Notes: a model not told the origin generated them from the sequence alone. A stretch of 64,000 nucleotides of DNA from an uncultured Alphaproteobacteria bacterium (GCA_946481075.1 CAMLMC010000001.1:620001-684000); one strand, 5' to 3'; numbered from the stretch's first letter, positions 26,763 through 36,233 are shown. A program made the numbers and translations.

Positions 26763-27755
26763 ATGCAGCCCAGCCCCCGCCCATCCGACTTCTATGGTGA
26801 TGTATTCCGCAAAAACGCCGAATGCGAGAACGTACGTAAGAAGGAATACTACCTCTATAACAAATGGGACCATAAGCAGCCTTCAATTTCCATGAGGGAG
26901 GAATTCAACAAAGTCGCACGCGATAAATACGATTATAAATATTACGTGCTGGAAAATTACACTCCTAAAAGGCAACCAACGGCAGACATCATCGTCCTGA
27001 CACCGCCACCACGACAAAAGCCAAAAGAAGACATTAAACGCGGACCTTCCTTCTTCGAACAACTTGCCAATGGATTGAGCCGCGCCTTCGCCTCGCTTCA
27101 CGACCAGTTGAACGAACCTCATCGCCGCAAGACGCTTTTCAAGGAAGCGATGAAGGTGATCGAGCACGCATCGTTCCTGCGCCCGAATGACGCACAAACA
27201 TGGCTGTTCCGCGCCGATGTTGCGCGTGAGATGGATGCCCTGAATGGTCGTCATTATTACAACAGCACGCGTATGGCCGATATGCCCGCACATTTACGCA
27301 AAGGCGTGGACGCCGCACGGCGCGAGATTGCGTTCCAGACAATCACCGGCCCGGTCAAGGCGATGGCGGAGACCTTAATCAGCGGCGGCACGGCCTATGA
27401 CATTCCGGATGATTTTGTTTTTGGCGATGAACAAATGCAGCAGGCGCTCATAGCATTGGAGACAATCAATCAAAAGCTCGGCACGCCGATCGATGATATC
27501 GATGCGTGGGTTCGCCGCGAAGAGGCCGCGGAAGAGATGGCCGCCCTTATGGGTGATGCTATCCCACAAGACATACTTGAAGAAATGAATGAAGATTTTG
27601 CCCATGAGGTCGATGCCAAACGCCGCTATGTCGCGTTTAAGCGACTGACCGGCGGATTGATGGAAGAAACGCTATCCTTCGCGGACGAAAAGGCAGCAAT
27701 CGAACAGGAAATGAAAATCGTCATAAAGGCGATACAGGAACGCAAGTTCGGATAA
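26763..27755 (+). CDS. Hypothetical protein, 330 aa
   Basis: Not recognised. No signal peptide or membrane segment. The N-terminal about 110 residues are Tyr/Lys-rich and disordered-looking, with a Pro-rich stretch (LTPPPRQKPK). The remainder is helical with two similar segments: REIAFQTITGPVKAMAETLI near 182 and KRRYVAFKRLTGGLMEETLS near 282. Each is followed by an acidic helix, suggesting an internal duplication. It is a single gene in a divergent position after an upstream AT-rich promoter region; its stop is immediately next to the end of ispG on the other strand. Confidence 0.65.
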   Translation: MQPSPRPSDFYGDVFRKNAECENVRKKEYYLYNKWDHKQPSISMREEFNKVARDKYDYKYYVLENYTPKRQPTADIIVLTPPPRQKPKEDIKRGPSFFEQLANGLSRAFASLHDQLNEPHRRKTLFKEAMKVIEHASFLRPNDAQTWLFRADVAREMDALNGRHYYNSTRMADMPAHLRKGVDAARREIAFQTITGPVKAMAETLISGGTAYDIPDDFVFGDEQMQQALIALETINQKLGTPIDDIDAWVRREEAAEEMAALMGDAIPQDILEEMNEDFAHEVDAKRRYVAFKRLTGGLMEETLSFADEKAAIEQEMKIVIKAIQERKFG

Positions 27756-28898
27756 TTATTCCGCCGCGATTGTATCGGAAGGGGCCGCGTTTATTTGCGC
27801 GGCTTTTTCTTCGATCATCGCCGCAATGTGATCGACAATCGACATATCGCCGTGATTGAATCGGTGCGCCTTTTCCCCGCCAATAAATACCTGATGATTC
27901 CCCTGCCCGCCGCCTGTGAGACCTATATCGGTCATAAGCGCCTCGCCGGGGCCGTTCACGACGCAGCCGATAATCGAAACGGTCATCGGTGTTGTGATAT
28001 GCGCGATGCGTTTTTCGAGCGCGGCCACGGTTTCAATCACCTGAAACTGCTGACGCGCGCAGGACGGGCATGAAATGATATTCACGCCGCGGTGACGCAG
28101 GCCGAGTGATTTGAGAATATCAAAGCCCACCTTGATTTCTTCAACCGGATCGGCGGAGAGAGATACGCGGATTGTGTCGCCAATGCCCGCCCACAAAAGA
28201 TTGCCCATGCCGATCGATGATTTGATGGTGCCGGAACGAAGGCCGCCGGCCTCTGTGATCCCCAAATGCAGCGGATAATCGCACACATCGGCAAGTTGCA
28301 TATAGGCGGCAACCGCCATGAACACATCCGATGCCTTGCAGGAAATTTTAAAATTGAAGAAATCGTGATCTTCCAGAATTTGAATGTGGCGTTTTGCGCT
28401 CTCCACCATTGCATCGGGGCACGGCTCGCCAAACTGCTCCAGCAAATCACGTTCGAGGCTTCCGGCGTTCACGCCGATGCGGATGGAACAATTATGATCC
28501 TTCGCCGCCTGAATGACTTCCTTGACGCGGTCCGCCGATCCGATATTGCCGGGATTGATGCGCAGGCACGCCGCGCCATTCTGCGCCGCCTCAATCGCGC
28601 GTTTGTAATGGAAATGAATGTCGGCAACGATGGGCACGTTCACCTGCGCCACAATATCTTTGAGCGCGGCCGAGCTTTCCTCATCGGGACAGGAAATGCG
28701 GACGATATCCGCCCCCGCCGCCTCCAGTGCCTTGACCTGTGCCACGGTCGCCGCAACGTCGGTCGTTAAGGTGTTCGTCATCGACTGCACCGTGATGGGG
28801 GCGTCGCCTCCAACGGGAACATTCCCGACCCAGATTTTCCGGCTTTTCCGGCGATGGATCATCCGCCACGGACGCACGCTGTTGTGATCTGCACTCAT
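27756..28898 (-). CDS. ispG: 4-hydroxy-3-methylbut-2-enyl diphosphate synthase (flavodoxin)
   Basis: 380 residues; penultimate step of the MEP isoprenoid pathway, converting methylerythritol cyclodiphosphate to HMBPP. It has the N-terminal TIM barrel ([15 protein letters not shown] near 32, then [13 protein letters not shown]). The C-terminal [4Fe-4S] domain carries Cys in [10 protein letters not shown] and [11 protein letters not shown]. This is the short bacterial form. It lies at the end of the lysC-rodZ-ispG strand block, with a hundred-base gap to the pair of unknown genes on the other strand. Confidence 0.96.
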   Translation of the reverse strand: MSADHNSVRPWRMIHRRKSRKIWVGNVPVGGDAPITVQSMTNTLTTDVAATVAQVKALEAAGADIVRISCPDEESSAALKDIVAQVNVPIVADIHFHYKRAIEAAQNGAACLRINPGNIGSADRVKEVIQAAKDHNCSIRIGVNAGSLERDLLEQFGEPCPDAMVESAKRHIQILEDHDFFNFKISCKASDVFMAVAAYMQLADVCDYPLHLGITEAGGLRSGTIKSSIGMGNLLWAGIGDTIRVSLSADPVEEIKVGFDILKSLGLRHRGVNIISCPSCARQQFQVIETVAALEKRIAHITTPMTVSIIGCVVNGPGEALMTDIGLTGGGQGNHQVFIGGEKAHRFNHGDMSIVDHIAAMIEEKAAQINAAPSDTIAAE

Positions 28899-28997
28899 GG
28901 GCAGATATGTAGCAAGAACGGCGGGAAAATCAAAGAAACTTCAAAAAACTTGACGGATATTTCGTTTTCATAATATAAGACGGCACGAGGCGTAAAT

Positions 28998-29414
28998 ATG
29001 TATGAATTAAAAAAATTGAACTTGGCGAGAATATTCAAAGATAAGGCCGCTCCCTTGCAAAGTCTGGGCGATCATATCGACGGCCACATACAATTCTACA
29101 CAGACTTACAAAATGAAGTTTTGGACAATATCGAATATTTCCAAGGCACGCCTGTTCGACAAAGCCAAAAAAGACTCCCTCTTTTCATTTATGCTTTACG
29201 TGATCTGGCAGATCAGGGCGTAATTGTTTTGGAAGTAACTGCGGAAGTAAAACGAAGCTCTTTCATAGACCGCGAAGACGAAAGAAATTTATCTGAATTC
29301 ATTCAAACTGTTCATAACAATATTGCGGCCGCCAGAAACTATATCGATATAATCAAAAAAGAAAACCCGGGATTGGAGATAGTACCTTCGCCCACTGAAA
29401 GCTTCTCGCCATGA
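28998..29414 (+). CDS. Hypothetical helical protein, first of a coupled pair
   Basis: 138 residues, no signal or membrane segment, mostly helical and charged (LGDHIDGHIQFYTDLQNEVLDN, shown here in the abbreviated form LGDHIDGH then YTDLQNEVLD). An ATG preceded by GAGG gives the start. Its stop overlaps the ATG of the next gene (ATGA), so the two are translationally coupled and probably form a complex. No family is recognised. Both genes have a more AT-rich look than ispG and RodZ beside them. Confidence 0.6.
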   Translation: MYELKKLNLARIFKDKAAPLQSLGDHIDGHIQFYTDLQNEVLDNIEYFQGTPVRQSQKRLPLFIYALRDLADQGVIVLEVTAEVKRSSFIDREDERNLSEFIQTVHNNIAAARNYIDIIKKENPGLEIVPSPTESFSP

Positions 29415-29785
29415 ACCGTGGCCATCTAAATAAAAATTTTGCGGATTGCTCGGATGTGCAGGATATGAATTTGTGGGAAGCCAAACAAGCCCATGAAGAC
29501 GCTTCGATGTATTGCGGGGAGATGAAAAATTTATACCGCCTGACACAAGGTCTTTCGGAAAGAACAACGCGCGAATATCACGCCGCTTTGATCGGAAAGA
29601 ATATAATTGCCGAGCATCTAATAGAACTTATTCAAAAAGACCTTGAATACGGCAACCCTATCCTAAGCCGCGACAATCTCGAATATTACGGCGAAGAGAT
29701 TGCACAGAGTATTGCCTGCACGGATATTGTGATTAAATCGCTGGAAAGCGATAATAGATTTCTATCGCCTGTTTTTCGTTTTTAA
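29411..29785 (+). CDS. Hypothetical helical protein, second of a coupled pair
   Basis: 124 residues; helical and Glu/Asn-rich, with residues such as NLWEAKQAHEDASMYCGEMK and IAQSIACTDIVIKSLESD. No catalytic motif or family is recognised. It starts within the stop of the 138-residue gene. A two-gene cassette of small coupled cytosolic proteins could be a toxin-antitoxin or a regulatory pair, but no toxin motif is visible. A GC-rich hairpin lies 89 bases downstream. Confidence 0.6.
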   Translation: MNRGHLNKNFADCSDVQDMNLWEAKQAHEDASMYCGEMKNLYRLTQGLSERTTREYHAALIGKNIIAEHLIELIQKDLEYGNPILSRDNLEYYGEEIAQSIACTDIVIKSLESDNRFLSPVFRF

Positions 29786-29874
29786 AGGAACCAAACTGTC
29801 TGATCATTGTTGGAAGAATACGACGGTCGATGACCCGGATAGAAATATCCGATAGCTCATGACCCGAGATCGGA

Positions 29875-29910
29875 GCCCCGCCCTCTGTTGCGAAACAGGA
29901 CGGGGTTTCC
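29875..29910 (+). terminator. Probable terminator after the two-gene pair
   Basis: CCCCG...CGGGG arms with an inner imperfect CCTCTGTT/AACAGGA stem and a GCGA-type loop, followed by TTTCCTT. It lies between the pair and the oppositely oriented rodZ-like gene and may serve both. Confidence 0.5.
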
Positions 29911-30771
29911 TTATTGGGCCTGCGGTACAGGTGGCATAGGGGCAGCCGCCAGCGCATCTGCATCCAGCGGAATATTACGTTTTACCTGTGCCAGTTCGCC
30001 GAGCGGAGCGGCAGTTTTACCATCCACCACAACCTTGATCCCACCGGCATTACCGGTCGACATGATCAGGCCCGGTTCGTTCGGCACAAGATAGATATCA
30101 CCGGGCTTGAGCACCTGTCGTAAAATGGCGGAGCCCGATGCATTTTTAATTTCGATCCAGCTGGCATCCGTAATTTCCAGTTGGATGCGGTTGGTGTTCT
30201 TAGGCACGTCGTCCGTAGGGGTGAGCGCGCCTGAATCCGGCATCTGCGACGAAGGCGCAGGCGTTGTAGTTGTCACAAGCGCGGGCGCTTCGCTCAACTG
30301 CGAAGTCGTCAGGCTTTCCGGCACCGGTTCGATTTCCAGTTCTTCGCGATCTGGCAAAAGAAGGAATGAGACAAAACCAATCAATAGCAAAAGGCCGATC
30401 ACGGCCACCGCGATAATGGCAAGGGACGGCACCTTGCTTTCGGATGCCGGAACGGGAAAGGGCAGATCAGGCTTGCTTTGCTTGCGGCCAACAGATTGCT
30501 CTTTGAAGAGGTGAACCATCTTATCACCGTCAAGGCCGAGATATTCCGAATAGGCCCGCACGAAACCGATCGCGTACACGCGGCCCGGCAATTTGGAAAT
30601 GTCGCCTTCTTCCAGCGCCTCCAATTGGGACGCGCGGATGCGCAAAACCTGTTCAATTTGAAACAACGATTGCCCGTAATGGCGGCGCGTACGGCGCAAA
30701 ATTTCCCCCACCGGCATATCAGTGTGGAAATTCAGGTCCATTTCTTCTTGATTTTCGGGTGAATCGCTCAT
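29911..30771 (-). CDS. RodZ-like HTH/DUF4115 membrane protein
   Basis: 286 residues. An N-terminal cro/Xre-type helix-turn-helix (about 20-92, GEILRRTRRHYGQSLFQIEQ, then IRASQLEALEEGD), one membrane helix (about 116-139, SLAIIAVAVIGLLLL), a Pro/Thr-rich linker, and a periplasmic DUF4115 domain (ITDASWIEIKNASG...). RodZ links the MreB cytoskeleton to the membrane in rod-shaped cells. In alphaproteobacteria this gene commonly precedes ispG, as here. It is distant in sequence from E. coli RodZ, so the cell-shape role is inferred. Confidence 0.88.
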   Translation of the reverse strand: MSDSPENQEEMDLNFHTDMPVGEILRRTRRHYGQSLFQIEQVLRIRASQLEALEEGDISKLPGRVYAIGFVRAYSEYLGLDGDKMVHLFKEQSVGRKQSKPDLPFPVPASESKVPSLAIIAVAVIGLLLLIGFVSFLLLPDREELEIEPVPESLTTSQLSEAPALVTTTTPAPSSQMPDSGALTPTDDVPKNTNRIQLEITDASWIEIKNASGSAILRQVLKPGDIYLVPNEPGLIMSTGNAGGIKVVVDGKTAAPLGELAQVKRNIPLDADALAAAPMPPVPQAQ

Positions 30772-30845
30772 CGTGTCCCGTACTCTACGGGAATTTCTTA
30801 TGAGATTCCAGTAACTTTCCTAAAAACGTCTTTGCGAGAAGGCCG

Positions 30846-32084
30846 TTAGGCCGCCGCGTCTTCCAGTCCGTACGCGGAATGAAGGGCGCGCACCGCGAGT
30901 TCCAGATATTCCCGCGCGATGAGGACGGAAATTTTGATTTCCGAGGTCGAGATAACCTGAATATTGATGCCTTTTTCCGCAAGCGCCGAAAACATCGTCT
31001 GCGCGACACCGGCGTGGGAACGCATGCCAATCCCGACGACGGAGATTTTGGTCACATCTTTGTCTGTACGGATTTCAATGCCTTTCAGCTCAGGCGCCGC
31101 CGCAAGAATTTCAAGCGTCTTTTGCAGTTCCAGTTCCGGCACCGTGAATGTCATGTCGGCCGACGCGCCATCGGCGGAGCTGTTCTGCACAATCATATCG
31201 ACGTTGATGTTGCCAACGGCAAGGGGACCGAAAATTTTCGCGGCGACGCCCGGCACATCCGGCACGTTCATCACACTGATCTTCACTTCATCCTTCGTAA
31301 AGGCAACGCCGTTCACCACATGCTGTTCCATGATATCTTCCTCTTTCGTTACCAGCGTTCCCGGCAGATCACTGCCGATTGCTTCGTCAAAACTCGATAA
31401 AACCTGCACCGGCATATTTTGTTTGTATGCCATTTCAACGGAGCGTACCTGCAAAACCTTCGCACCGAGCGACGCCAGCTCCAGCATCTCTTCATACGAA
31501 ATGCGGCTGATCTTTCGTGCCTTGGGCACTATGCGCGGATCGGTTGTGTAAACACCATCCACATCGGTATAGATGTCGCAACGATCTGCCTTCAGTGCCG
31601 CTGCAAGCGCGACCGCCGTTGTGTCGGATCCGCCGCGGCCCAGCGTCGTGATACGGTTCGTTGTGGTCACACCCTGAAATCCGGCAAGTACGCAAACTTC
31701 TTTCGACTTCAAAGACTGTTCCATCGCGTCCGTATTGATATCTTCGATACGTGCCTTGCCATGGACTTCGTCGGAAATGATCGGCACCTGCCATCCCATC
31801 CATGACCGGGCGGAAATGCCGCGCTTTTGCAGGGCAATCGCCATCAGTCCCGCCGTTACCTGTTCGCCGCTTGCCACCACCGTGTCATATTCGCGCGCGT
31901 CGTGTACGGGAGAAATGTCCGTGCAGTACGCGACGAGCTGGTTCGTGACGCCGGACATGGCGGACACCACCACGGCAACCTCATGCCCCAACGCGACTTC
32001 ACGGGCGATTTTATCGGCGGCGAGTTCAATCCGGTTTGTGTCCGCGACCGATGTCCCGCCAAATTTTGCAACAATCCGTGCCAT
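30846..32084 (-). CDS. lysC: Aspartate kinase
   Basis: 412 residues; phosphorylates aspartate, the first step to lysine, methionine and threonine. It has the kinase motif KFGGTS at 7-12 and RGGSDTTAV near 160. Two C-terminal ACT domains follow (from about 265, VMNVPDVPGVAAKIFGPL, and about 345, SVVGIGMRSHAGVA). These are the usual sites for feedback inhibition. It heads the lysC-rodZ-ispG strand block. A terminator-like hairpin lies in its leader (see 32096-32111). Confidence 0.97.
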   Translation of the reverse strand: MARIVAKFGGTSVADTNRIELAADKIAREVALGHEVAVVVSAMSGVTNQLVAYCTDISPVHDAREYDTVVASGEQVTAGLMAIALQKRGISARSWMGWQVPIISDEVHGKARIEDINTDAMEQSLKSKEVCVLAGFQGVTTTNRITTLGRGGSDTTAVALAAALKADRCDIYTDVDGVYTTDPRIVPKARKISRISYEEMLELASLGAKVLQVRSVEMAYKQNMPVQVLSSFDEAIGSDLPGTLVTKEEDIMEQHVVNGVAFTKDEVKISVMNVPDVPGVAAKIFGPLAVGNINVDMIVQNSSADGASADMTFTVPELELQKTLEILAAAPELKGIEIRTDKDVTKISVVGIGMRSHAGVAQTMFSALAEKGINIQVISTSEIKISVLIAREYLELAVRALHSAYGLEDAAA

Positions 32085-32095
32085 AGATTTAAAAA

Positions 32096-32111
32096 TCCCC
32101 GCTTGCGCGGG
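32096..32111 (-). promoter_or_regulatory. Hairpin covering the lysC ribosome site
   Basis: On the minus strand a CCCGC-GCAA-GCGGG stem is followed by GATTTTT and then, 6 bases on, the lysC ATG. The GGGGA just upstream of the ATG is the best Shine-Dalgarno candidate and is mostly inside the stem. The stem plus T run also looks like an intrinsic terminator. Either reading would make lysC expression depend on the hairpin opening; the sequence alone does not show which. Confidence 0.35.
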
Positions 32112-32138
32112 CCCTTAAAGAATATTAGGCATTTATCT

Positions 32139-32873
32139 ATGCACACTGTATCGGCAAAAGAAATAGGGATTTTCGCAAAAGACTCCGCCCACTGGTGGGA
32201 TGTCAAAGGCCCCTTCGCCCCCCTGCACCGCCTCAACCCCGTTCGCCTGTCCTACATCAAGGACCGGATATGCGATGCGTATGGCCGCGACAAACTCGGC
32301 CTCAAACCGTTTAAAGGGCTTTCTATGCTCGATATCGGCTGTGGCGGTGGATTGGTGTGCGAGCCTATAGCGCGACTTGGCGGCGACGTTACGGGAATCG
32401 ATGCCGATGACAACGCAATTGCGGTGGCGAGAGAGCATGCGGCGACAGGCGGCCTGCACATCACTTACATGTCGATTCCAACCGATGACCTGATTAAAAC
32501 GGAACAGCAATTCGATGTCGTGCTCGCTCTGGAAATTGTTGAGCACGTGGCGGATGTCGATGCGTTTGTGCGCCATTGCCACGCGCTGTGCAAACCGGGC
32601 GGGCTGATTATCTTTTCCACGCTCAACCGCACGCCAAAATCATACCTGCTCGGCAAACTCACCGCCGAATATATTCTGCGCTGGGTACCGGCGGGCACGC
32701 ATGACTGGAAGAAATTTTTAAAACCATCCGAACTCGCCCGTGCCATCCGCCATGCCGGCGGCACGCCATCGGGCACTTGCGGCATGGTGTTCGATCCGAT
32801 CAAGGGATCGTTCAAATTATCGGACAGCGATTTATCCGTGAATTATTTTATGGATGTAAAGAACGCCGGTTAA
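32139..32873 (+). CDS. ubiG: Ubiquinone biosynthesis O-methyltransferase UbiG
   Basis: 244 residues from MHTVSAKEIGIF. UbiG is the SAM-dependent O-methyltransferase acting at two steps of ubiquinone synthesis, at the inner-membrane face. The SAM motif DIGCGGG is at 65-71, with the preceding family stretch HWWDVKGPFAPLHRLNPVR and EIVEHVADVDAF near 140. The start is set by family length; upstream in-frame ATGs extend into the lysC region. Its 3' end overlaps the convergent lipoprotein gene by 4 bases. Confidence 0.95.
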   Translation: MHTVSAKEIGIFAKDSAHWWDVKGPFAPLHRLNPVRLSYIKDRICDAYGRDKLGLKPFKGLSMLDIGCGGGLVCEPIARLGGDVTGIDADDNAIAVAREHAATGGLHITYMSIPTDDLIKTEQQFDVVLALEIVEHVADVDAFVRHCHALCKPGGLIIFSTLNRTPKSYLLGKLTAEYILRWVPAGTHDWKKFLKPSELARAIRHAGGTPSGTCGMVFDPIKGSFKLSDSDLSVNYFMDVKNAG

Positions 32874-33349
32874 TCGCGGCAGAAACCTTCGGCGCCAACC
32901 GCCACAACAACGCAATCGATCTTGTCGGCCAGATATTTCATGCCGGTGCCTTCGCCATCCGTGGAGCGAATGGTTTCGGTTTTTCCATCGCGCTCAAAGA
33001 TAATCGCCTCGTCCGCAGCCTTTGCGGGATAGGTTTGGGGGCCATCCAGATTGGCAATCGTAATCTTATATTCTTCGCCGTCACGTGCGATATCAAGGAA
33101 CGTGCCCTCCGGCCCTGTCCATTTGCCGATGAGGGAATCGGCGTACTGATATTTGTTCACGCCTTCCGGGGAATAGCGCATGGCGATATGCCCTTCCTCA
33201 TCACCTTTTTGGACATAGGCGGGCTGAAGCGGCGCAGTCGATGTCATGCGGGGGAGTTCGCCGTCCTGAACATCATCCGACGTGCTATCGTCACAAGCAG
33301 AAAGAACAAGCAGGCAGACCATAAAAAATGCGGGCAGAATTTTTTTCAT
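32870..33349 (-). CDS. Putative lipoprotein
   Basis: 159 residues. The start MKKILPAFFMVCLL gives a lipoprotein signal with the lipobox LSAC (Cys about 19); the upstream ATG six codons earlier is less suitable. The mature part has an acidic linker (DDSTSDDVQD) and a small beta-rich domain (SLIGKWTGPEGTFLDIARDG, then YKITIANLDGPQTY), the layout of small META- or lipocalin-like envelope proteins. No family is recognised. Two cysteines near the C terminus (DCVVV, FCRD) could form a disulfide. Confidence 0.7.
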   Translation of the reverse strand: MKKILPAFFMVCLLVLSACDDSTSDDVQDGELPRMTSTAPLQPAYVQKGDEEGHIAMRYSPEGVNKYQYADSLIGKWTGPEGTFLDIARDGEEYKITIANLDGPQTYPAKAADEAIIFERDGKTETIRSTDGEGTGMKYLADKIDCVVVAVGAEGFCRD

Positions 33350-33379
33350 GCCTGCATCATAATTCAATCGCCCGTAAGA

Positions 33380-33763
33380 TCAAGCCACCTGCGGCGCAGG
33401 TTCAACCGAAATTCCGGCGGAATTTTGCCGTTCATGGGCGCGCGATGCCTGGGCCAGTTCGGCCAGCCCCTTTTTCTTTTCGTCTTCCAGCATCACGGCC
33501 ATATCCGGTTGATAGCGATACACCCTGGTGCGACGGTATTCCTCCCACGGCGTGATGGCTTGCAGCTGTGCTTCTGACAAACGATATTCAGGAACGGCAA
33601 AATTCAGGGAGACGCCATAGGCATGACGGTTAAACACCGGAGGCAAAACTTGCTGGGAATTTGCCTTAAGAATGGCCTGATAGCCATGAAAGACGGCTTG
33701 CCCATTTTCCACACGGTCAAAAATACAGATCAACTGTTTCGTTTCTTTAAAACGATCTACCAA
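33380..33763 (-). CDS. Hypothetical protein, 127 aa
   Basis: 127 residues, no signal or membrane helix. Beta-rich N terminus (KQLICIFDRVENGQAVFHGY), then a charged helical C terminus (AVMLEDEKKKGLAELAQASR) that could be a coiled coil. Not recognised. The start ATG lacks a clear ribosome site but the frame is intact. It lies 30 bases upstream of the lipoprotein gene, same strand. Confidence 0.55.
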   Translation of the reverse strand: MVDRFKETKQLICIFDRVENGQAVFHGYQAILKANSQQVLPPVFNRHAYGVSLNFAVPEYRLSEAQLQAITPWEEYRRTRVYRYQPDMAVMLEDEKKKGLAELAQASRAHERQNSAGISVEPAPQVA

Positions 33764-33890
33764 TTACACACCTCTAATATTGTTGTTTTTATTATTTAAG
33801 TGCGCCTTGATAGCAAAAGCAGACCGAAAAAGTCAATAACCGCTCGGCAAAAAGACATTTAATTTCAATTTGTTATGCACTGCATGCAAA

Positions 33891-33908
33891 GCGCCCCTCA
33901 CGGGGCGC
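33891..33908 (-). terminator. Intrinsic terminator after the 75-residue gene
   Basis: GCGCCCC-TCAC-GGGGCGC stem read on the minus strand, followed by TTTGCATG; it lies 12 bases past the stop of the gene at 33920-34147. Confidence 0.65.
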
Positions 33909-33919
33909 ATGGAAAATTA

Positions 33920-34147
33920 TTATATTTCAAATTTTTGTAATTTACTGACACCCAAAGACAGATTTTGATCGATGATACGCATAGCTGCCGTTTTGAGATG
34001 ATCGTGGGTTATGTCATCAGACGGTATAAGACGGGCATATTCCTGGAATGTTTTGACAATCTCCCGCCCCCCGGCCCCTTGAAAGATGACGGCGGAAAGC
34101 AAACCGTTTTCAGCGAGAAGTTTGGGATAATTGTCCTTGTCCGGCAT
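33920..34147 (-). CDS. Small hypothetical protein, 75 aa
   Basis: 75 residues, mostly helical (NGLLSAVIFQGAGGREIVKT, then HLKTAAMRIIDQNLSL). No signal or known motif; not recognised. The ATG has an AGGAGG-type site upstream (minus strand, near 34155), a strong ribosome site, which supports a real gene. A terminator follows. Confidence 0.6.
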   Translation of the reverse strand: MPDKDNYPKLLAENGLLSAVIFQGAGGREIVKTFQEYARLIPSDDITHDHLKTAAMRIIDQNLSLGVSKLQKFEI

Positions 34148-34293
34148 GGCTGCCTCCTTGGCTGGGATTGAGAGTCAGGCTAGCCCGCGATTGAGGTCAA
34201 AACAGGGCGATAATGTAAATATTCCGTATCAATTTCGCGGCGCACAAGCGTGAATGGGTTTGAAAATTAACCGGATACGTTTATCTTATTGCT

Positions 34294-34497
34294 ATGTCAG
34301 GATTCTTTTTTATTTTCATGCTGGTCGCCATGCTCCTCGCCCTTGCCTCGCTTTTCGCGGGACTCGTGTCCATGGTTAAGGGCGGTGAATTCAACCAGAA
34401 ATACGGCAACAAACTGATGCAGGCACGCGTCTATATGCAGGGCCTTGCCCTTTTGCTTTTCGCCCTCGCCTTCCTCACATCCGGCCAATCACAATAA
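34294..34497 (+). CDS. Twin-transmembrane HIG1-type small protein
   Basis: 67 residues made of two hydrophobic helices (about 3-27 and 47-63) joined by a short basic loop ([20 protein letters not shown]). This is the HIG1/twin-transmembrane layout that commonly sits just upstream of etfB in alphaproteobacteria; a link to respiration or membrane energetics is suggested by that setting. It lies 16 bases upstream of etfB, so is co-transcribed. Confidence 0.8.
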   Translation: MSGFFFIFMLVAMLLALASLFAGLVSMVKGGEFNQKYGNKLMQARVYMQGLALLLFALAFLTSGQSQ

Positions 34498-34513
34498 GAA
34501 AGGTAATGGTCTC

Positions 34514-35278
34514 ATGAAAATCCTCGTCCCCGTCAAACGCGTGGTCGATTACAACGTCAAAATCCGCGTAAAGTCGGACAATACCGGCGTTGACCTCGCC
34601 AACGTCAAGATGTCGATGAACCCGTTCGATGAAATCGCGGTGGAAGAAGCCGTGCGCTTGAAAGAGGCCGGCAAGGCAACGGAGATTGTCGTGGTAAGCA
34701 TTGGCCCCGCCAAGGCGCAGGACGTGATCCGTACAGCGATGGCCGTTGGTGCAGACCGCGGCATTCTGGTCCAGACCGATGCGCCCATCGATATCGGCGG
34801 GGTTGAGCCGCTGGCCGTCGCCAAAATTTTGAAGGCGATTGTGGATGCGGAGAAACCGGACCTGATCATCATGGGCAAACAATCCATCGATGATGATTCC
34901 AACCAGACGGGCCAGATGCTCTCTGCCCTTCTTGGCTATCCGCAAGGGACATTCGCCTCGAAAGTGGAACTGGCCGATGGCAAAGTGAACGTCACACGCG
35001 AAGTCGATGGTGGATTGGAAACCGTATCCCTGAAACTTCCGGCGATCGTGACAACCGATCTTCGTTTGAATGAGCCGCGTTACGCCGCTCTCCCCAACAT
35101 CATGAAGGCGAAATCCAAACCAATGGAAACAAAAACGCCGGCCGATTACGGAGTCGATATCACACCGCGCCTTTCCGTTGTCAAAGTGACGGAGCCTGCA
35201 AAACGCGTCGGCGGCGGCAAAGTGTCGTCCGTTGATGAATTGATCGACAAATTGAAAAACGAAGCGAAGGTGATCTGA
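34514..35278 (+). CDS. etfB: Electron transfer flavoprotein beta subunit
   Basis: 254 residues from [14 protein letters not shown], the typical ETF-beta start; an AAAGG site precedes it. With EtfA it takes electrons from acyl-CoA and other dehydrogenases to ETF:quinone oxidoreductase. The family features are [20 protein letters not shown], the AMP-binding region ([15 protein letters not shown]) and the C-terminal helix. etfA begins 2 bases after the stop. Confidence 0.96.
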   Translation: MKILVPVKRVVDYNVKIRVKSDNTGVDLANVKMSMNPFDEIAVEEAVRLKEAGKATEIVVVSIGPAKAQDVIRTAMAVGADRGILVQTDAPIDIGGVEPLAVAKILKAIVDAEKPDLIIMGKQSIDDDSNQTGQMLSALLGYPQGTFASKVELADGKVNVTREVDGGLETVSLKLPAIVTTDLRLNEPRYAALPNIMKAKSKPMETKTPADYGVDITPRLSVVKVTEPAKRVGGGKVSSVDELIDKLKNEAKVI

Positions 35279-35280
35279 CC

Positions 35281-36210
35281 ATGGCCATTCTTGTTATTGC
35301 AGAACACGACAACAAAGAACTGAAATCTGCCACACTGAACGCCGTCACAGCGGCCACCAAAATTGGCGGAGATGTGCATATCCTTGTCGCGGGCAGCGGG
35401 TCCGGCGCAGTGGCGGATGCGGCAGCGAAAATTGCTGGCGTTTCAAAAGTATTGCACGCGGACGACGCAAGCCTTGAACATGGTCTGGCAGAAAACGTCG
35501 CACCGATTATTGTCGAACTGGCGGGTGGCTATAACCACATCCTTGCGCCATCCACAACAACAGGCAAAAATATCCTGCCGCGCGCGGCGGCACTGCTTGA
35601 TACGCAAATGATTTCGGATATCTCCGCCGTCATTGATGCAGACACATTCGAACGCCCCATTTATGCAGGCAATGCGATTGCCACTGTCAAATCATCCGAT
35701 GCGAAAAAACTGATCACCATACGCGGCACGGCCTTTGATGCGGCCGCGGCAACAGGCGGCAGCGCATCCGTTGAAACAATCTCCGCCAAAGGCGATAGCG
35801 GATTGTCTTCGTTTGTAGGCGCGGAGGTTTCCAAATCCGACCGCCCGGAACTCACCAGCGCGAAAATCGTCGTCTCCGGCGGCCGCGGTCTCGGTTCCAA
35901 AGAGAATTTCGTCATCCTCGAAAAACTGGCCGACAAACTCGGCGCGGCGATGGGCGCTTCCCGTGCCGCCGTCGATGCGGGTTATGTTCCGAACGACTGG
36001 CAGGTTGGGCAAACAGGCAAAGTCGTGGCCCCGTCCCTTTATATCGCCGTCGGTATTTCCGGCGCGATTCAGCACCTCGCAGGGATGAAGGATTCCAAGA
36101 CGATTGTCGCCATCAACAAGGATCCGGACGCGCCAATCTTCGGCATCGCGGATTACGGCCTTGTCGGCGACCTGTTCGAAATTCTGCCGGAGCTGACCGA
36201 GAAGATTTAA
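35281..36210 (+). CDS. etfA: Electron transfer flavoprotein alpha subunit
   Basis: 309 residues, partner of EtfB. The C-terminal FAD domain is clear: SGGRGLGSKENF near 200, DAGYVPNDWQVGQTGKVVAP near 237, and LYIAVGISGAIQHLAGM near 257. These residues bind FAD between the subunits. It directly follows etfB and ends before an intrinsic terminator. Confidence 0.96.
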   Translation: MAILVIAEHDNKELKSATLNAVTAATKIGGDVHILVAGSGSGAVADAAAKIAGVSKVLHADDASLEHGLAENVAPIIVELAGGYNHILAPSTTTGKNILPRAAALLDTQMISDISAVIDADTFERPIYAGNAIATVKSSDAKKLITIRGTAFDAAAATGGSASVETISAKGDSGLSSFVGAEVSKSDRPELTSAKIVVSGGRGLGSKENFVILEKLADKLGAAMGASRAAVDAGYVPNDWQVGQTGKVVAPSLYIAVGISGAIQHLAGMKDSKTIVAINKDPDAPIFGIADYGLVGDLFEILPELTEKI

Positions 36211-36233
36211 CAGCATCCATCCAGGCCATTAAT

